Below, in pieces: positions 45,596 through 56,428 of a stretch of 64,000 bases of DNA; position 1 is the stretch's first letter; each line of letters begins with the position of its first letter. The stretch is taken from assembly GCA_964020085.1 (NCBI GenBank), contig OZ026608.1, forward strand, positions 14,839,979 to 14,903,978, written 5' to 3'. This stretch comes from Micromussa lordhowensis (lineage: Eukaryota; Cnidaria; Anthozoa; Scleractinia; Lobophylliidae). The notes beneath the pieces were generated by a model. It made no database searches. It was not told where the DNA came from and was given only the letters and a program-made list of their open reading frames with translations. A program made the translations under genes and the position numbers.

Positions 45596-48500
45596 ATGTC
45601 AAAAACAGAAATAACACACCACAAAGCAGTGAGAGGAGCCTACAAAGGACACTGCATTCAAGCCATCAAACGCGCGGACCGCATAATGGAAGACACGGAA
45701 TCGCCGAACCTAACAGAGCTAGAAGCAATCATAGAAAGACTCGCCAGACGCATGGAAGAGATATCCATCCTAGACAACAAGATCGTCACCGCATTGGAAA
45801 AAGAAGAAGATATTATGGAGGAAACGGACCAAACACTTTCATTTCAAGACACAATCCATTTCGGAATACTCAAAATGAGGAAATTTCTCGCTAAAAATCA
45901 ACCAACGGTGAGTCCGTTCCATTATATTAACCCCGAGCAAACAAAAAAAAACATTCACGTCAATCTCCCTAAACTGCAAATCCAGCCTTTCGACGGCAAC
46001 CCGTTAGAGTGGCTGACATTCTGGGACAGCTTCAGAAATGCCGTACATGAAAACGACAGCCTAAGCGACATAGATAAAATGAACTATTTAAAGGGAATGT
46101 TGGCAAACGAAGCCGCGCGCGCCATTGCCGGACTGCCAATTACGTCACAGAACTACGGAAAAGCAATCGAACTGTTAAAAGAACGCTTCGGTAGAAAGCA
46201 AACGCTTATTAACGCTCACATGGAATCCCTTTCAAAAATTGACAGCCCAACGGACACACACAACCTGAGACGATTCTATGACAGCTGCGAAACTAACATT
46301 CGCGCCCTAGAAACACTAGATGTCCAGACAGACTCATACGGTAGTCTCTTAATCCCCACACTACTGAAAAAACTACCAGTCGAACTGAGACGCACAATAT
46401 TCAGAGCGAACCCTAATGCATGCAGCTCACTAAACGATTTACGAGAAACACTGCGCAAAGAAATAGAAATAATCGAAAGCAGCCAAACAACTCAGGAAAC
46501 CGAGCCGTCAGGCGCGACACTCGACGACATCTTCATACCGACAGCCAGCGCACTATTCACAAAATCACAGCAACACAAAGCATCACAAAAGGGTAAATAT
46601 ATATACCCACGTATCTCAGAGAAGAACGAAACCTCAGCGTGCATCTATTGCGACGACAAACACCGCGCCGACAAATGCCAGACTGTAAAATCGGCAGAAC
46701 AAAGAAGGTCCATATTAATCCAAAAAAGGAGATGTTTCAACTGTCTACGCTCAGGACACACTAAGCAGCAGTGCCGATCCAAAGGCCGTTGCCTCAACTG
46801 CGGTCTCAAACATCATACGTCCATCTGCGAACCAAATCGCGATCAAACTCACGAACCGAAACAAAAACCAGACAAGCAGGAAAACTCAAAAGATATAAAA
46901 ACACTCTCCACAACGACAAATAGAAACGTATCATTACAAACTGCCATGGTCGTCGCATACGGGCACATGAACACCTGTCAAGCTCGCATACTCGTTGACA
47001 CCGGATCACAGAAAACATTCGTCACACAACAGCTGAAGAGAAAACTAAAACTCGAACCCATAAAGAGAGAAACACTCGACATAAACACATTCGGTACTAC
47101 GGAAAGTACCACTAAAGCATACGACGTCGTCTCACTCTCCTTAAAAGCGGAGAACGAAAAACTCACGATAACAGCTCTTGTCACACCTACCATCTGCCCT
47201 CCACTCTCAAACAACACACAGGCAACAAACCTTCCAACCGAATTCAGAAACCTCAAGATAGCCGACCCAGTCAGAGAAACTGACGAACAACCGGTAGACA
47301 TCCTGATAGGAAACGACAACTACGTCCAGATTATAACCGGAGAAACGAAAAAATCCAAGGACGAGAGATGGATGGCAATACGAAGCAAATTCGGGTGGCT
47401 CCTATCAGGACCAACTCCAACTACAACACACTATAAAACGTTGAACACAATATGTCAGCAAAGCAGAGACACAACGCTCATACAACAAGAAGACCTAAAC
47501 GACACACTAAGGAAGTTCTGGGAAATAAGTAACATTTCTGAAGAAAATGACGGTAACGACTCAGACGTTCAAAGGCGATTTCAAGAAACAATAACCTTTA
47601 ACACCGACACAAAAAGGTACAACGTGCGACTCCCATGGAAAGACAATAAGCAAAGCATCCCCTCTAACCTCAGCCTTGCCAAAAAGCGACTGAACAGCCT
47701 ACAGCATACTCTCACAAAGAAAGACCCACAGCTCATATACAAATACGACAAACAACTGCTGAACCAACTAAAACGGGGATTCATAGAAGAAATCGAGGAG
47801 CCAACAACACACGAAGGTGTATTACACTATATACCACACTTCCCAGTTTTTAAGGAGAGCTCAACAACGGCCATGAGAATCGTCTATGACGCATCAGCAC
47901 GGCTTTCACACCAAACTCCGAGCCTTAACGATTGCCTTTACACCGGACCAAACCTAATGCAGAATCTTGAAGGCATGCTAGCTAAGTTCAGACTACACAA
48001 AGTGGCATTCACAGCAGATATCGAGAAAGCCTTTCTACAAATTGAACTAAACAAGGAAGACCGTGATGCCACCAGATTTCTCTGGCTCAGAGACGTTAAC
48101 AAGCCTGCAAACAGTCCAGACAACATAATCACTTACCGATTCTGTCGCGTACTATTCGGAGCAGCACCCTCACCGTTCTTGTTGAACGCAACAGTACAAT
48201 ACCACTTAAATAAAGAAGCAAACGCTATAGCTACTGATCTCCAACAATCCATATATATGGACAATGTCGTGAGCGGAACAAACACAGAAGCGGAAGCATT
48301 TCAATACTACACATCGTCAAGAGACATGTTCAACAAAGCTAGCATGAACCTAAGGCAATGGTCCAGCAACTGCACGTCGCTGAACGACCAAGCACGATCC
48401 GACGACGTGTATGCAGAGTCTACTGTCAAAGTCTTAGGGCTGACGTGGAATACCGAAACAGATACGCTCACATTACCACTCACAAAGCTATGTGAAGAGA

Positions 48501-50998
48501 TTCGCAACACTAACACAACAAAACTCACAAAACGAGCAGCGCTCAGTCTATCATCCAAATTATTTGACCCACTAGGATTCATAGAACCAGTCAATGTCAA
48601 AGCCAAGATAATGATGCAGGAGGCATGGAAAGGAAACACAAACTGGGACGAAAACATCGAAGATAGTCTTAAAGAAAAATGGTGCAAATGGCTTAACGAG
48701 CTACAACACATGATCCAACTTGCTATCCCGAGACAATACATTCAAGAATCTATTGACAACATCCAACTACACATATTCTGTGACAGCAGCCAGCTCGCAT
48801 ACGGAGCAGTAGCCTACATAAGATGCGAGACATCCAACGGTACAAAATGCGCATTCCTTATGTCAAAAAGCAGGGTAGCTCCCATCAAAGAACAAACACT
48901 TCCCCGACTTGAACTACTCGGAGCACTCCTCGGAGCGAAACTGTCAAACTACTTGTGTAAAACCGTACTGCACAAACTACAACCATCACGGACAGTGCTA
49001 TGGAGCGACTCACAAATTGCACTTGCGTGGATATCTCGCTCGAAACCTTTAAGAGAAGGCTTTATACGACACCGAGTACAACTCATTAAGGAGTTCACCT
49101 CGGCAATACACTCGTCATGGAAATACTGCCCATCCGCATCGAATCCAGCAGACCTCATAACACGAGGATTAAACGGCAAGAGCTTCATGAACAAACAAAG
49201 AGAATGGTATCAAGGACCTCCATGGCTCGTACAAGCACCCAACGAATGGCCTTCCATAAAATCTGAAGACATCGAGATAACAGAAACTACAGACTACGCA
49301 ACGCAAGTCACTCAAATATCGAACAAGGACAGCACCGCCAGCACCTTAAACGTCATTGACATCACTAGATACAGTACACTGACAAGACTCCTTAGAGTAA
49401 CAGCCCTCGTACTCCAATTTGTGAGAAATCTAAAACAGGGACTAAAGCAAGGGGTAATCATCAACGCAACCGACATAATAGACGCACGCAACATTATTGT
49501 AAAAGCCGTACAGAAAGCGCATTTCAAAACCATCATCATAGGTCTGAAACAAAGACAAAAGGTCAATTTCCCTCTAGTCTCTCAACTCGGCCTTTACCTC
49601 GATCACCACGATGTACTGAGATGTAAAGGAAGACTTCAGTACACAGATCTCCCGTACGAAGCCAAATTCCCAATCCTGATTCCAAAAGAACACTATCTAG
49701 CAACGCTTATCGTTAGATACATGCATCAGAAAGTGTTACACGGAGGTGTGCGCGAAACCTTAACCCAATTAAGACAAACGTATTGGATTCCAAAAGGAAG
49801 GCAACTTGTCAGAAACGAGCTCAAAAGATGCGTCATTTGCAGAAAAGTAGAAGGACCACCCTTTCGCTCAGTCAACTGTCCTCCCTTGCCAGAACTTAGG
49901 GTCAAAGCAAATCACCCATTTCAAGTTACAGGAGTTGATTATGCTGGCCCACTGTATGTACGTAACAACAAGAAAGAGGTTGCCAAAGTCTACATTTGCT
50001 TATTCACGTGTGCAACAATACGCGCAATACATCTGGAAATGGTAGAAGATCAAACAACCAGCAGCTTTATACGAGCCTTTAAGAGATTTATAAGTAGAAG
50101 GGGGATCCCTGAATGTATCATATCCGATAACGCCAAGACTTTTATAGCAGGTTCACAAGAACTAACAACCCTTAAGACAAAGATACTGCAAACAACTGAA
50201 TCACAACGATTCCTTGCGAGCAACGGTATCATGTGGAAATTCATAACTCAGCGAGCTCCATGGTGGGGTGGCTTCTACGAAAGGCTTATAGGCCTCGTTA
50301 AGAGACGACTAAAGAAAACCATAGGGAACGCCTCATTAAACGTGATCGAGTTGCAAACTGCATTGACAGAAATCGAAGCGATACTCAACAGTCGTCCTCT
50401 CACCTACCCTTACACAGACATAAATGACGGGCCACCGCTTACTCCAGCAAACTTCCTTTGTGGCCACAGACTGATAAACTTACCAGAAACATCAGATAAC
50501 GAAGAGGACGGTGAATACTCACCCCAACCAGAATCCACAGAAGATCTATCCAAGAGAGACAAACACCGTCAGAAAATGCTGCAGAGTTTCTGGAAGCAAT
50601 GGCAACGGGAATACTTGACCGGCCTAAGAGAGCAGCATTCAAGTCGAGGGAAACCACTCCTCTCAGGAGAAACGGTACTCGAAGGAAAGGTAGTCCTCAT
50701 ACATGACAACCTACCACGAAACCAATGGAAACTAGGAGTGATAGTAGAGTTACATCACGGCAGGGATGGTTTCGTACGCGCTGTAACCTTGAAAACCGCT
50801 AACGGAAACTTCCTTTCCAGACCAATCGAAAAACTATATCCGATAGAAGTGTCCACTGATTACCTAGAGCATAAAGAACCAACTATTAAGATGGACACAG
50901 AGCAAGCCACAGAGAACAAAAAAACGCGACCAACTCGAGCCGCAGCTCGGAAGGCTGCACAGCAGATTAAAGAACTGTCTCAACTTAAACAAAATTAA
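45596..50998 (+). CDS. BEL/Pao retrotransposon polyprotein (gag-pol), intact
   Basis: One uninterrupted 1800-residue frame. In order: a gag-like N-part (about 100-330, DUF1759-like); Cys/His knuckles at about 349-410 (CIYC, CFNCLRSGHTKQQC, CLNCGLKHH); an aspartic protease with DTG at 468-470; reverse transcriptase with FTADIEKAF near 806 and YMDN at 887-890; RNase H with FCDSS at 1061; integrase with an HHCC zinc region (about 1377-1420) and D1448, D1511, E1562; and a C-terminal DUF5641-like tail. This order is that of BEL/Pao elements. It lies between near-identical LTRs with a 5-bp target duplication, so it looks recently inserted and possibly active. The second Asp of the usual YxDD is Asn here. 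Confidence 0.96.
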   Translation: MSKTEITHHKAVRGAYKGHCIQAIKRADRIMEDTESPNLTELEAIIERLARRMEEISILDNKIVTALEKEEDIMEETDQTLSFQDTIHFGILKMRKFLAKNQPTVSPFHYINPEQTKKNIHVNLPKLQIQPFDGNPLEWLTFWDSFRNAVHENDSLSDIDKMNYLKGMLANEAARAIAGLPITSQNYGKAIELLKERFGRKQTLINAHMESLSKIDSPTDTHNLRRFYDSCETNIRALETLDVQTDSYGSLLIPTLLKKLPVELRRTIFRANPNACSSLNDLRETLRKEIEIIESSQTTQETEPSGATLDDIFIPTASALFTKSQQHKASQKGKYIYPRISEKNETSACIYCDDKHRADKCQTVKSAEQRRSILIQKRRCFNCLRSGHTKQQCRSKGRCLNCGLKHHTSICEPNRDQTHEPKQKPDKQENSKDIKTLSTTTNRNVSLQTAMVVAYGHMNTCQARILVDTGSQKTFVTQQLKRKLKLEPIKRETLDINTFGTTESTTKAYDVVSLSLKAENEKLTITALVTPTICPPLSNNTQATNLPTEFRNLKIADPVRETDEQPVDILIGNDNYVQIITGETKKSKDERWMAIRSKFGWLLSGPTPTTTHYKTLNTICQQSRDTTLIQQEDLNDTLRKFWEISNISEENDGNDSDVQRRFQETITFNTDTKRYNVRLPWKDNKQSIPSNLSLAKKRLNSLQHTLTKKDPQLIYKYDKQLLNQLKRGFIEEIEEPTTHEGVLHYIPHFPVFKESSTTAMRIVYDASARLSHQTPSLNDCLYTGPNLMQNLEGMLAKFRLHKVAFTADIEKAFLQIELNKEDRDATRFLWLRDVNKPANSPDNIITYRFCRVLFGAAPSPFLLNATVQYHLNKEANAIATDLQQSIYMDNVVSGTNTEAEAFQYYTSSRDMFNKASMNLRQWSSNCTSLNDQARSDDVYAESTVKVLGLTWNTETDTLTLPLTKLCEEIRNTNTTKLTKRAALSLSSKLFDPLGFIEPVNVKAKIMMQEAWKGNTNWDENIEDSLKEKWCKWLNELQHMIQLAIPRQYIQESIDNIQLHIFCDSSQLAYGAVAYIRCETSNGTKCAFLMSKSRVAPIKEQTLPRLELLGALLGAKLSNYLCKTVLHKLQPSRTVLWSDSQIALAWISRSKPLREGFIRHRVQLIKEFTSAIHSSWKYCPSASNPADLITRGLNGKSFMNKQREWYQGPPWLVQAPNEWPSIKSEDIEITETTDYATQVTQISNKDSTASTLNVIDITRYSTLTRLLRVTALVLQFVRNLKQGLKQGVIINATDIIDARNIIVKAVQKAHFKTIIIGLKQRQKVNFPLVSQLGLYLDHHDVLRCKGRLQYTDLPYEAKFPILIPKEHYLATLIVRYMHQKVLHGGVRETLTQLRQTYWIPKGRQLVRNELKRCVICRKVEGPPFRSVNCPPLPELRVKANHPFQVTGVDYAGPLYVRNNKKEVAKVYICLFTCATIRAIHLEMVEDQTTSSFIRAFKRFISRRGIPECIISDNAKTFIAGSQELTTLKTKILQTTESQRFLASNGIMWKFITQRAPWWGGFYERLIGLVKRRLKKTIGNASLNVIELQTALTEIEAILNSRPLTYPYTDINDGPPLTPANFLCGHRLINLPETSDNEEDGEYSPQPESTEDLSKRDKHRQKMLQSFWKQWQREYLTGLREQHSSRGKPLLSGETVLEGKVVLIHDNLPRNQWKLGVIVELHHGRDGFVRAVTLKTANGNFLSRPIEKLYPIEVSTDYLEHKEPTIKMDTEQATENKKTRPTRAAARKAAQQIKELSQLKQN

Positions 50999-51079
50999 GT
51001 TTTCTTATTTCCTATCTTTAATGTTTAATGACTTGACTGTCAAAACAGTATCAATGTATAATTACAAATACTTCATCGC

Positions 51080-51092
51080 CGGCCCGGGAGAA
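51080..51092 (+). other. Polypurine-type tract before 3' LTR
   Basis: CCGGGAGAA directly precedes the 3' LTR and is the likely plus-strand priming site. It is short and not purely purine, so the call is tentative. Confidence 0.4.
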
Positions 51093-51212
51093 TGTCATAG
51101 ACCCACAATCTATGAAATGTTACGTCATCAATCCTGTAATTAAGTTAAGTAATTAAGTACGTCTCTCCCAATAAAAAGACACGTTCAACCTTCAGTCTGA
51201 CGTTTTCCTAAA
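51093..51212 (+). repeat. 3' LTR of BEL/Pao element
   Basis: 120 bp, one difference from the 5' LTR, followed by the target copy GACCT (51213-51217). Confidence 0.95.
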
Positions 51213-51575
51213 GACCTTAAGCAAACCACGACGGCAACGGCAACGAGAACGCCACAAAACAAAAAGTTTAATGAGCAGAACAATAGCTGTGCACGTGCGT
51301 TGTAATCCTTTGTAAATTTCTTTGCCGTCCTCTGCAAAACAACAACGTGAAATGACCAAGTTCTGGGTATTTTGGAGAACATGAGCGACGGCGGCTTATT
51401 TTTCGTATTTTCATTTGGAATTGTACGCTGGCATTACATATTAAGCTTGAGCAAGTTCTGAGACCGATAGACGTACTGAACAGATCTAGGCATGTGCGAA
51501 ATTCGACGGTAAAATATAAATTCAGTTTTTTCTAGGCGTCGTCCTTGGCGTCGCCGTCGTCATTGCTTAAGGTCC

Positions 51576-52180
51576 TTAATAATGTGAAATGACCACGTTC
51601 TCCGTCGTCTACGGAACGTGGATGACGACGGTTATATTTTTTGTATTTCCATTTTGAATTGAACGCCGCTGTTGCATATTTAGCTTAAGCACGTTTTTAG
51701 AGCCATTGGCGTATCGAACAGATCTAGATAATCGCGACTTTCGCTTGTAAAACAAACTTATTTTTTTCTAGGCGTCGTCGTCGTCGTTGCTTAAGCTCCC
51801 TAATATTAAGGAGTTTTAGCAAATCACGACGGCGACGGCAACGAGAACATCAGATAACAAAAGGTTTAATGAGCAGAACAATGGTTCTGCACGTGCGTTT
51901 TGAATCTTTGCACATTTCTTTTCAGTCCTCTGCAAAACAACAACGTGAAATGACCAAGTTCTACGTATTTTGGAGTACGCGGCGAACCGCAATGGTTAAA
52001 ATTTCGTGTCTTCCTTTTGGAATTGAACGCTGTCATTACATATTTAGCCTAAGCAGGATTTTAGACCGATAGGCGAACTGAACAGATCTACACCGTTGCG
52101 ACATTCGAGGGTAAAATATAAATACTTTTTTCACAAGGCGTCGTTCTCGGTGTCGCCGTCGTCAATGCTAAAACTCCCTT
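51576..52180. mobile_element. Two further MITE copies in tandem
   Basis: 51580-51802 lacks its left end; 51807-52180 is complete with ends GGAGTTTTAGC / GCTAAAACTCC. Both share internal AATGACCA, GAACAGATCTA and GGCGTCGT motifs with the copy at 51218-51575. Confidence 0.7.
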
Positions 52181-52329
52181 GGCAGTCAGGATGCGTTTCA
52201 GTGGCTGTTTCCGTTGTGGAGAAGTGGCGGTTGTGGAGAGGATAAAATAACAGCGAATGCATGGTCTGTTCGCCGGGATTAAAAAAATTGGCCGTTGTAC
52301 AGAAGTGGCCGTTAGTGGAGGTTCGACTG

Positions 52330-53131
52330 TATTTCAATTGACTACGACTAATGTGAAATCATCACATTTTAATGCACTAAACAAGGGAAGACGCCAAGCA
52401 CCAGAACATTAAACAATGAACGTTTCAGTGAATCAGGTACAGTAACAGGAGACACCTGTGTACCTCTGCGTTTGTTTTTCGCTGGGGTATTGTTTGGCCT
52501 TAGAGTTACAAATGTACTTTTTGACAATCGGAAAACGTCTTTGAAAAGAAGATATTATTATAAGAGCGAGGAGTAGTTTTAAATGTTTGATTTAACCGTC
52601 GTATCATTTCTGTTGCATGCCTTGACCTTCACGACCGAAAAATATCTATTTCTGTCCTGGCCTTTCCCCTAGACCATGCAAGTTCTGCTAAAGATTAGTT
52701 CCTTCCGAAGTTCGATGACTCTCTGGCCCATTATCCGGTTTCTACCCCATATCTGTTTTTTTTTGTTGTTGGCTGCCCATTTCTTTTGCTTCCAACTCCG
52801 TTATTTATTGACTATGAAATGATTGTAAAGTTTGCCAGCTAAATTACAATACCATATCACCCTTAGCTGGTTTTTATGCCAGTCCTCTAAATAAACATCA
52901 AGCTGTCTTCGTCGCCTTCCCTTGAATTCAGAACCACTCCACACTATGTGTTGCACATGTATGAGGACGTACGACTTTCAAGATCAGTCACTCTTCTACC
53001 TTGTTCCGTTCCGGAACCACCTTGTCCTAAGGAATTTTCTTCGTTTTGTCCGCCACTAATTTTAAACGGCACTTCTCCGGGAAAGATCGAGGTCGTTTAG
53101 CTTTCGAACATCTGCACTTTTGTGATATGGT
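52330..53131. other. 3' flank of the 53.1-kb gene, nothing else recognised
   Basis: On the minus strand this follows the stop of the small gene. No ASNSD1-like terminal exon could be found here. Confidence 0.4.
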
Positions 53132-53581
53132 TTATCGAAATCGCTTTTTTATGTTTGCAGCTTTCGTTGATCGAGAACCAAACAGCCTTAAGGTGTGAGA
53201 ATGTCGCTTCTTCCCTTTCCCTTCGCTGTGTTCGTTCCATGCCTGTCTTTCGCTGGGGGTTACCGTGTTTCTCTTGAATTTCAGTTTGTTTTTCTTTCCA
53301 CAAAATGATTTCCCAACAGGTCCTCCTGAGAGGTAAGATATATCATCGTCTTTACTCTTATCGTATCGGTCAAAATCAGTGGGCTGTTCTTCAACTACCT
53401 CGTTGCCGATGTCAAAGAAGTCATCATCTTTGACGAAAGATTTCTTCGTCAGTGTTTGGACATCAGCTTTTTTTGGGGTATGGGTTCGAATCCATTTACC
53501 TGCTTTTTGTAGTACGTTGATTCTCAAGTGAAACATCATCAGCTGTACGAGGAGAGAAGCTCTGCGAGTAGCGCTAGCCAT
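53132..53581 (-). CDS. Intronless gene of unknown function, 149 aa, basic C-terminus
   Basis: Not recognised. The ATG at 53581 sits in a strong start context (GTGACCATGG) and the frame ends at 53132. The N-terminus MASATRRASLLVQLMMFHLR is amphipathic, without acids and Arg-rich, and could be a mitochondrial targeting signal or a helix. The middle is acidic (KDDDFFDIGNEVVEEQPTDF, KSKDDDISYL). The C-terminus is strongly basic (KKRHSHTLRLFG, then ANIKKRFR), like a nucleic-acid-binding or nuclear/nucleolar tail. Two CRE-like sites (TGACGTAA at 53619, TGACGTGA at 53641) and a GC-rich stretch lie just upstream, which fits a housekeeping promoter. A single-exon retrocopy is an alternative. Confidence 0.55.
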   Translation of the reverse strand: MASATRRASLLVQLMMFHLRINVLQKAGKWIRTHTPKKADVQTLTKKSFVKDDDFFDIGNEVVEEQPTDFDRYDKSKDDDISYLSGGPVGKSFCGKKNKLKFKRNTVTPSERQAWNEHSEGKGKKRHSHTLRLFGSRSTKAANIKKRFR

Positions 53582-53738
53582 GGTCACTCGTTTTATATTC
53601 TCTGGCGAAATTTGCACATGACGTAATAGACGGATTCGTATGACGTGAAGTAGTGCGCACGCGCCACTACTCCAAGGCCGGCTTCTAGAAAACCTAGCGA
53701 CGACAGTTATCTCATTTGGTTGCAGTGTATTTTGCTAA

Positions 53739-53986
53739 AACATGGTTAACCTAACATTTCAATAAACAATTTCGGCTCTTAACCCAGTTGCGACAGTGGG
53801 AAAGCCAAGCGGGCGACGGGGTGCTGAGAGAAAGGGAGCTCTTCGAAATTTGTTTTGAAGACATGGCAAGATGCAGAGGAACAGCAATGCAAATCCAAAG
53901 CAAAAATCTCGAACAAACGTGTGCTCCCAACAGAATGACTTTTCACAGACTTGCCGCACACCCTACCACTGAGCTACAGGAAATTA
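53739..53986 (-). repeat. Possible tRNA-derived repeat fragment
   Basis: The minus strand begins TCCTGTAGCTCAGTGGTAGG, which looks like a tRNA 5' half. The rest has no tRNA fold. Probably an old SINE. Confidence 0.35.
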
Positions 53987-54302
53987 CAGTCCAACCTCCT
54001 CACAACGGCCACTAGAAACTAAACAAAAACAGAAACCAAAGACGCGCGGTACAGATCAAGTTTGGTGACCCTTTACAACAAAACATGGGGTTCTGTATAC
54101 ACCGCTCGTCAGTCACCGCTAGTCGCTTGTCAACTGGCCGTTGTCGAGAGGCTATTTGGCAGTTGGTACGCGCTTTAGGGGTCGTTGCCGTTGTATAGAG
54201 GTGGCCGTTTCAGATGTATGGACTGTCCGTCGGAACAAAACAAGTGTCCGTTGTGGAGAGGTGGCCGCTGTACAGGGGTGGCCGTTAGTGGAGATTCACC
54301 TG
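53987..54302. mobile_element. TA-flanked element, uninterrupted copy
   Basis: Ends CAGTCCAACCTCC and GGAGATTCACCTG with TA on both sides. It contains the GGTGGCCGTT and TTGTGGAGAGG motifs repeated. It serves as the empty-site reference for the nested copy at 44921-52329. Confidence 0.75.
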
Positions 54303-54682
54303 TAGCTACTTTCCGTGCAGAACACTTTCTCACGATGGTAGTCCAACATACGCTAAATAAACTAATATCTTACTAAGTTACTTCGGATTATTTTCCGGCA
54401 ATTTGCGTTATATTAGAACCACGTTCTTCACTGGCTAACTAATAAATTATACCCAATTCTAGACCAAAATGTCGGATTTTTATACCCTATCTCAGGCTAA
54501 ACTTCCTGAAAACCATACCCTTCAGAACGGCACATACCCACGTAGCGTATATACATGGGAGCAATTTCACCCCAACCAAAGAACAAAATATAGTGACGCT
54601 TGCCACGGTCCAAACAAGGCCACTCGATCCAGCACACTAACCATGAGGGTAAATTTATATTAGATCTCAGTAGTTCACTCAC
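54303..54682. repeat. Repeat-like spacer downstream of the last visible ASNSD1 exon
   Basis: Contains a TATACCCTATCTCAGGC segment and surroundings resembling an interspersed repeat. No coding exon was seen. Confidence 0.4.
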
Positions 54683-56389
54683 CTTCAGCCATACTGGGAG
54701 AGAGTTTAAAAACGAAACAACCCCCTCATCAAGAAAAGGAAAACGTGCCTCGCGGCCGTGATCTGAAATGCACCTGGAAATCAATCAATTAGCCAGTTTA
54801 GTGATGAACCAAGGTCCTCGTTATATAACGGGGATTTCGCTATACAGGGATTCCTATAAACAGGGTTCTCTTGCGTACATTTCACTGTAACTCTGGTCGA
54901 GGAAGAAGAATTAACAGTTATTGGACGAGGGTGAGCAAAAATCGTGATTTGTCAGTGCCGGGTAAGCAGATTAAATAATTGATCTCCGAGACACCGATAA
55001 ATCGCGATATTTTACGGTAACCGAGTTCAAGAATTGTTTATCGTTCGATCACCAAGTTTGTTTTCATGTTTGAATCAGTCTCTGACAGCTCAGGGAAGCG
55101 ATCTGCCATTTTTCACTTGAGAGCGTGGTTTCCATTAGTTTACGCATGAACAGAATATTATTTGCAGCGAAAAACATTTAGGCGGAATTACAGATGAGCA
55201 GTGACTAGCAGATGAATTATCTGCTCACCACTGACAAATCACGATATTTTGCTTAACCTCGTGCAATAATTGTTCATTACTTGCAGTACGCACGAATGAA
55301 TAAAAAGAGAGCAAACCTGTCATCTCGACCAAGATTCCGTTTAGATATTCGCTTCACTTCCATGTCTATCTCGTCCATTAAACCCGACCAACCTTCATTT
55401 CTGAAGAAAAAAAAGTCGATAATCAAGTATTAGAAGCTGGAAATGTTCTTTTCCCTTCTCATCTCGTATATCTGAAGGTAGAGGTAATGTCCACACAACG
55501 GCTGAGTCACACACACTGCAGGGGTAAGTTTAACAAATAAAATGTACAAAATAGCTGATTTAAACTAAAAACAGACCAAAAAATTCAATTACTCGAAGCG
55601 AGTTCGGTGCCTGGCATATCCTCCTAGCTGCTCGTCAGCTCCCATGCCAACCAATAAAACCTGTTATGCAAAAAGGAAATCACAGAGTCACTCAGTTGGA
55701 ATGAAAAGTCTGTATAAAAAGGAAATAAAAGGCCCAAAGGAAACAGACAGCGGTGAGTATTTCTCTCGCCCCAGGCTCCTCCCTGTGCATTATTTCACGT
55801 GACAATATTTGTATGGGCATGGCATGAGTTCTTTGGTGACGTCATCGAGCGATCATGATTGTTTCACTTGACGTCAATATGACGTAAATGTTACGTGACG
55901 TCAATATATGGCTATGAATCGTGACGTCATCGGGATTAGTTCAAATGACGTGACTACCAATTCAAAGACGTTTGACGTCATTAGGCGATAGTTCTCATGA
56001 GGAGGAGTAAAATGCTTACGTTTCCAAATCCTGCTACAAATGGTCTAAACGAGGAACTGCAGTGTTTTACCTTCGCTTTACTCGTGTATGCCTTCTCTTC
56101 AGTATCTCCTTCACTATCTTTGCTGAGACCACTGCTAACGGAGGAGCGTAGACTTCCTACCCCCCGAGCAGCAAACCATAAGGCACAGCCAATACTGTCA
56201 TCTAAGACGGTTTTCAGGGGGGACACCAAGTGGCTGATATGGCGAGACCTTGGACCAATAGAAAGGAGAAGAAATTAACGACAACCAATAGACCATTTCC
56301 GAGTTACCTAAAGCCTCTCTTTCAAAGCGAGGCCTGGTGCACAACCATTCTTATGAAAATGAGTTTAATTTGCATGTGAATGAAATCTC

Positions 56390-56428
<39 letters not shown>

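Larger units (their letters stand above)
45444..51575. mobile_element. MITE with GGACCTTAAGCAA ends, host of the BEL/Pao insertion
   Basis: Outside the retrotransposon the element is 45444-45449 plus 51218-51575 (about 360 bp). After removal, the left end reads GGACCTTAAGCAA and the right end TTGCTTAAGGTCC. Inner arms are rich in CGACGGC / GCCGTCG. A truncated relative follows at about 51580-51802 and a full relative at 51807-52180 (ends GGAGTTTTAGC / GCTAAAACTCC). Confidence 0.75.
44921..52329. mobile_element. TA-flanked element containing nested insertions
   Basis: Left end CAGTCGAACCTCTCCACAAC and right end TAGTGGAGGTTCGACTG are inverted, flanked by TA (44919-44920 and 52330-52331). The element's own parts are 44921-45196, 45411-45443 and about 52181-52329. 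They line up in order with the uninterrupted copy at 53987-54302 (shared AACTGGCCGTTGTCGAGAGG, TTGGCAGT, GTGGCCGTTAGTGGAG). Everything else inside arrived later: a MITE at 45197-45410, another MITE group, and the BEL/Pao element. Confidence 0.8.

Noticed and set aside
51218..52180. GCCGTCG-rich tracts as a CpG-island promoter
   Set aside because: They are the arms of MITE copies with inverted ends.
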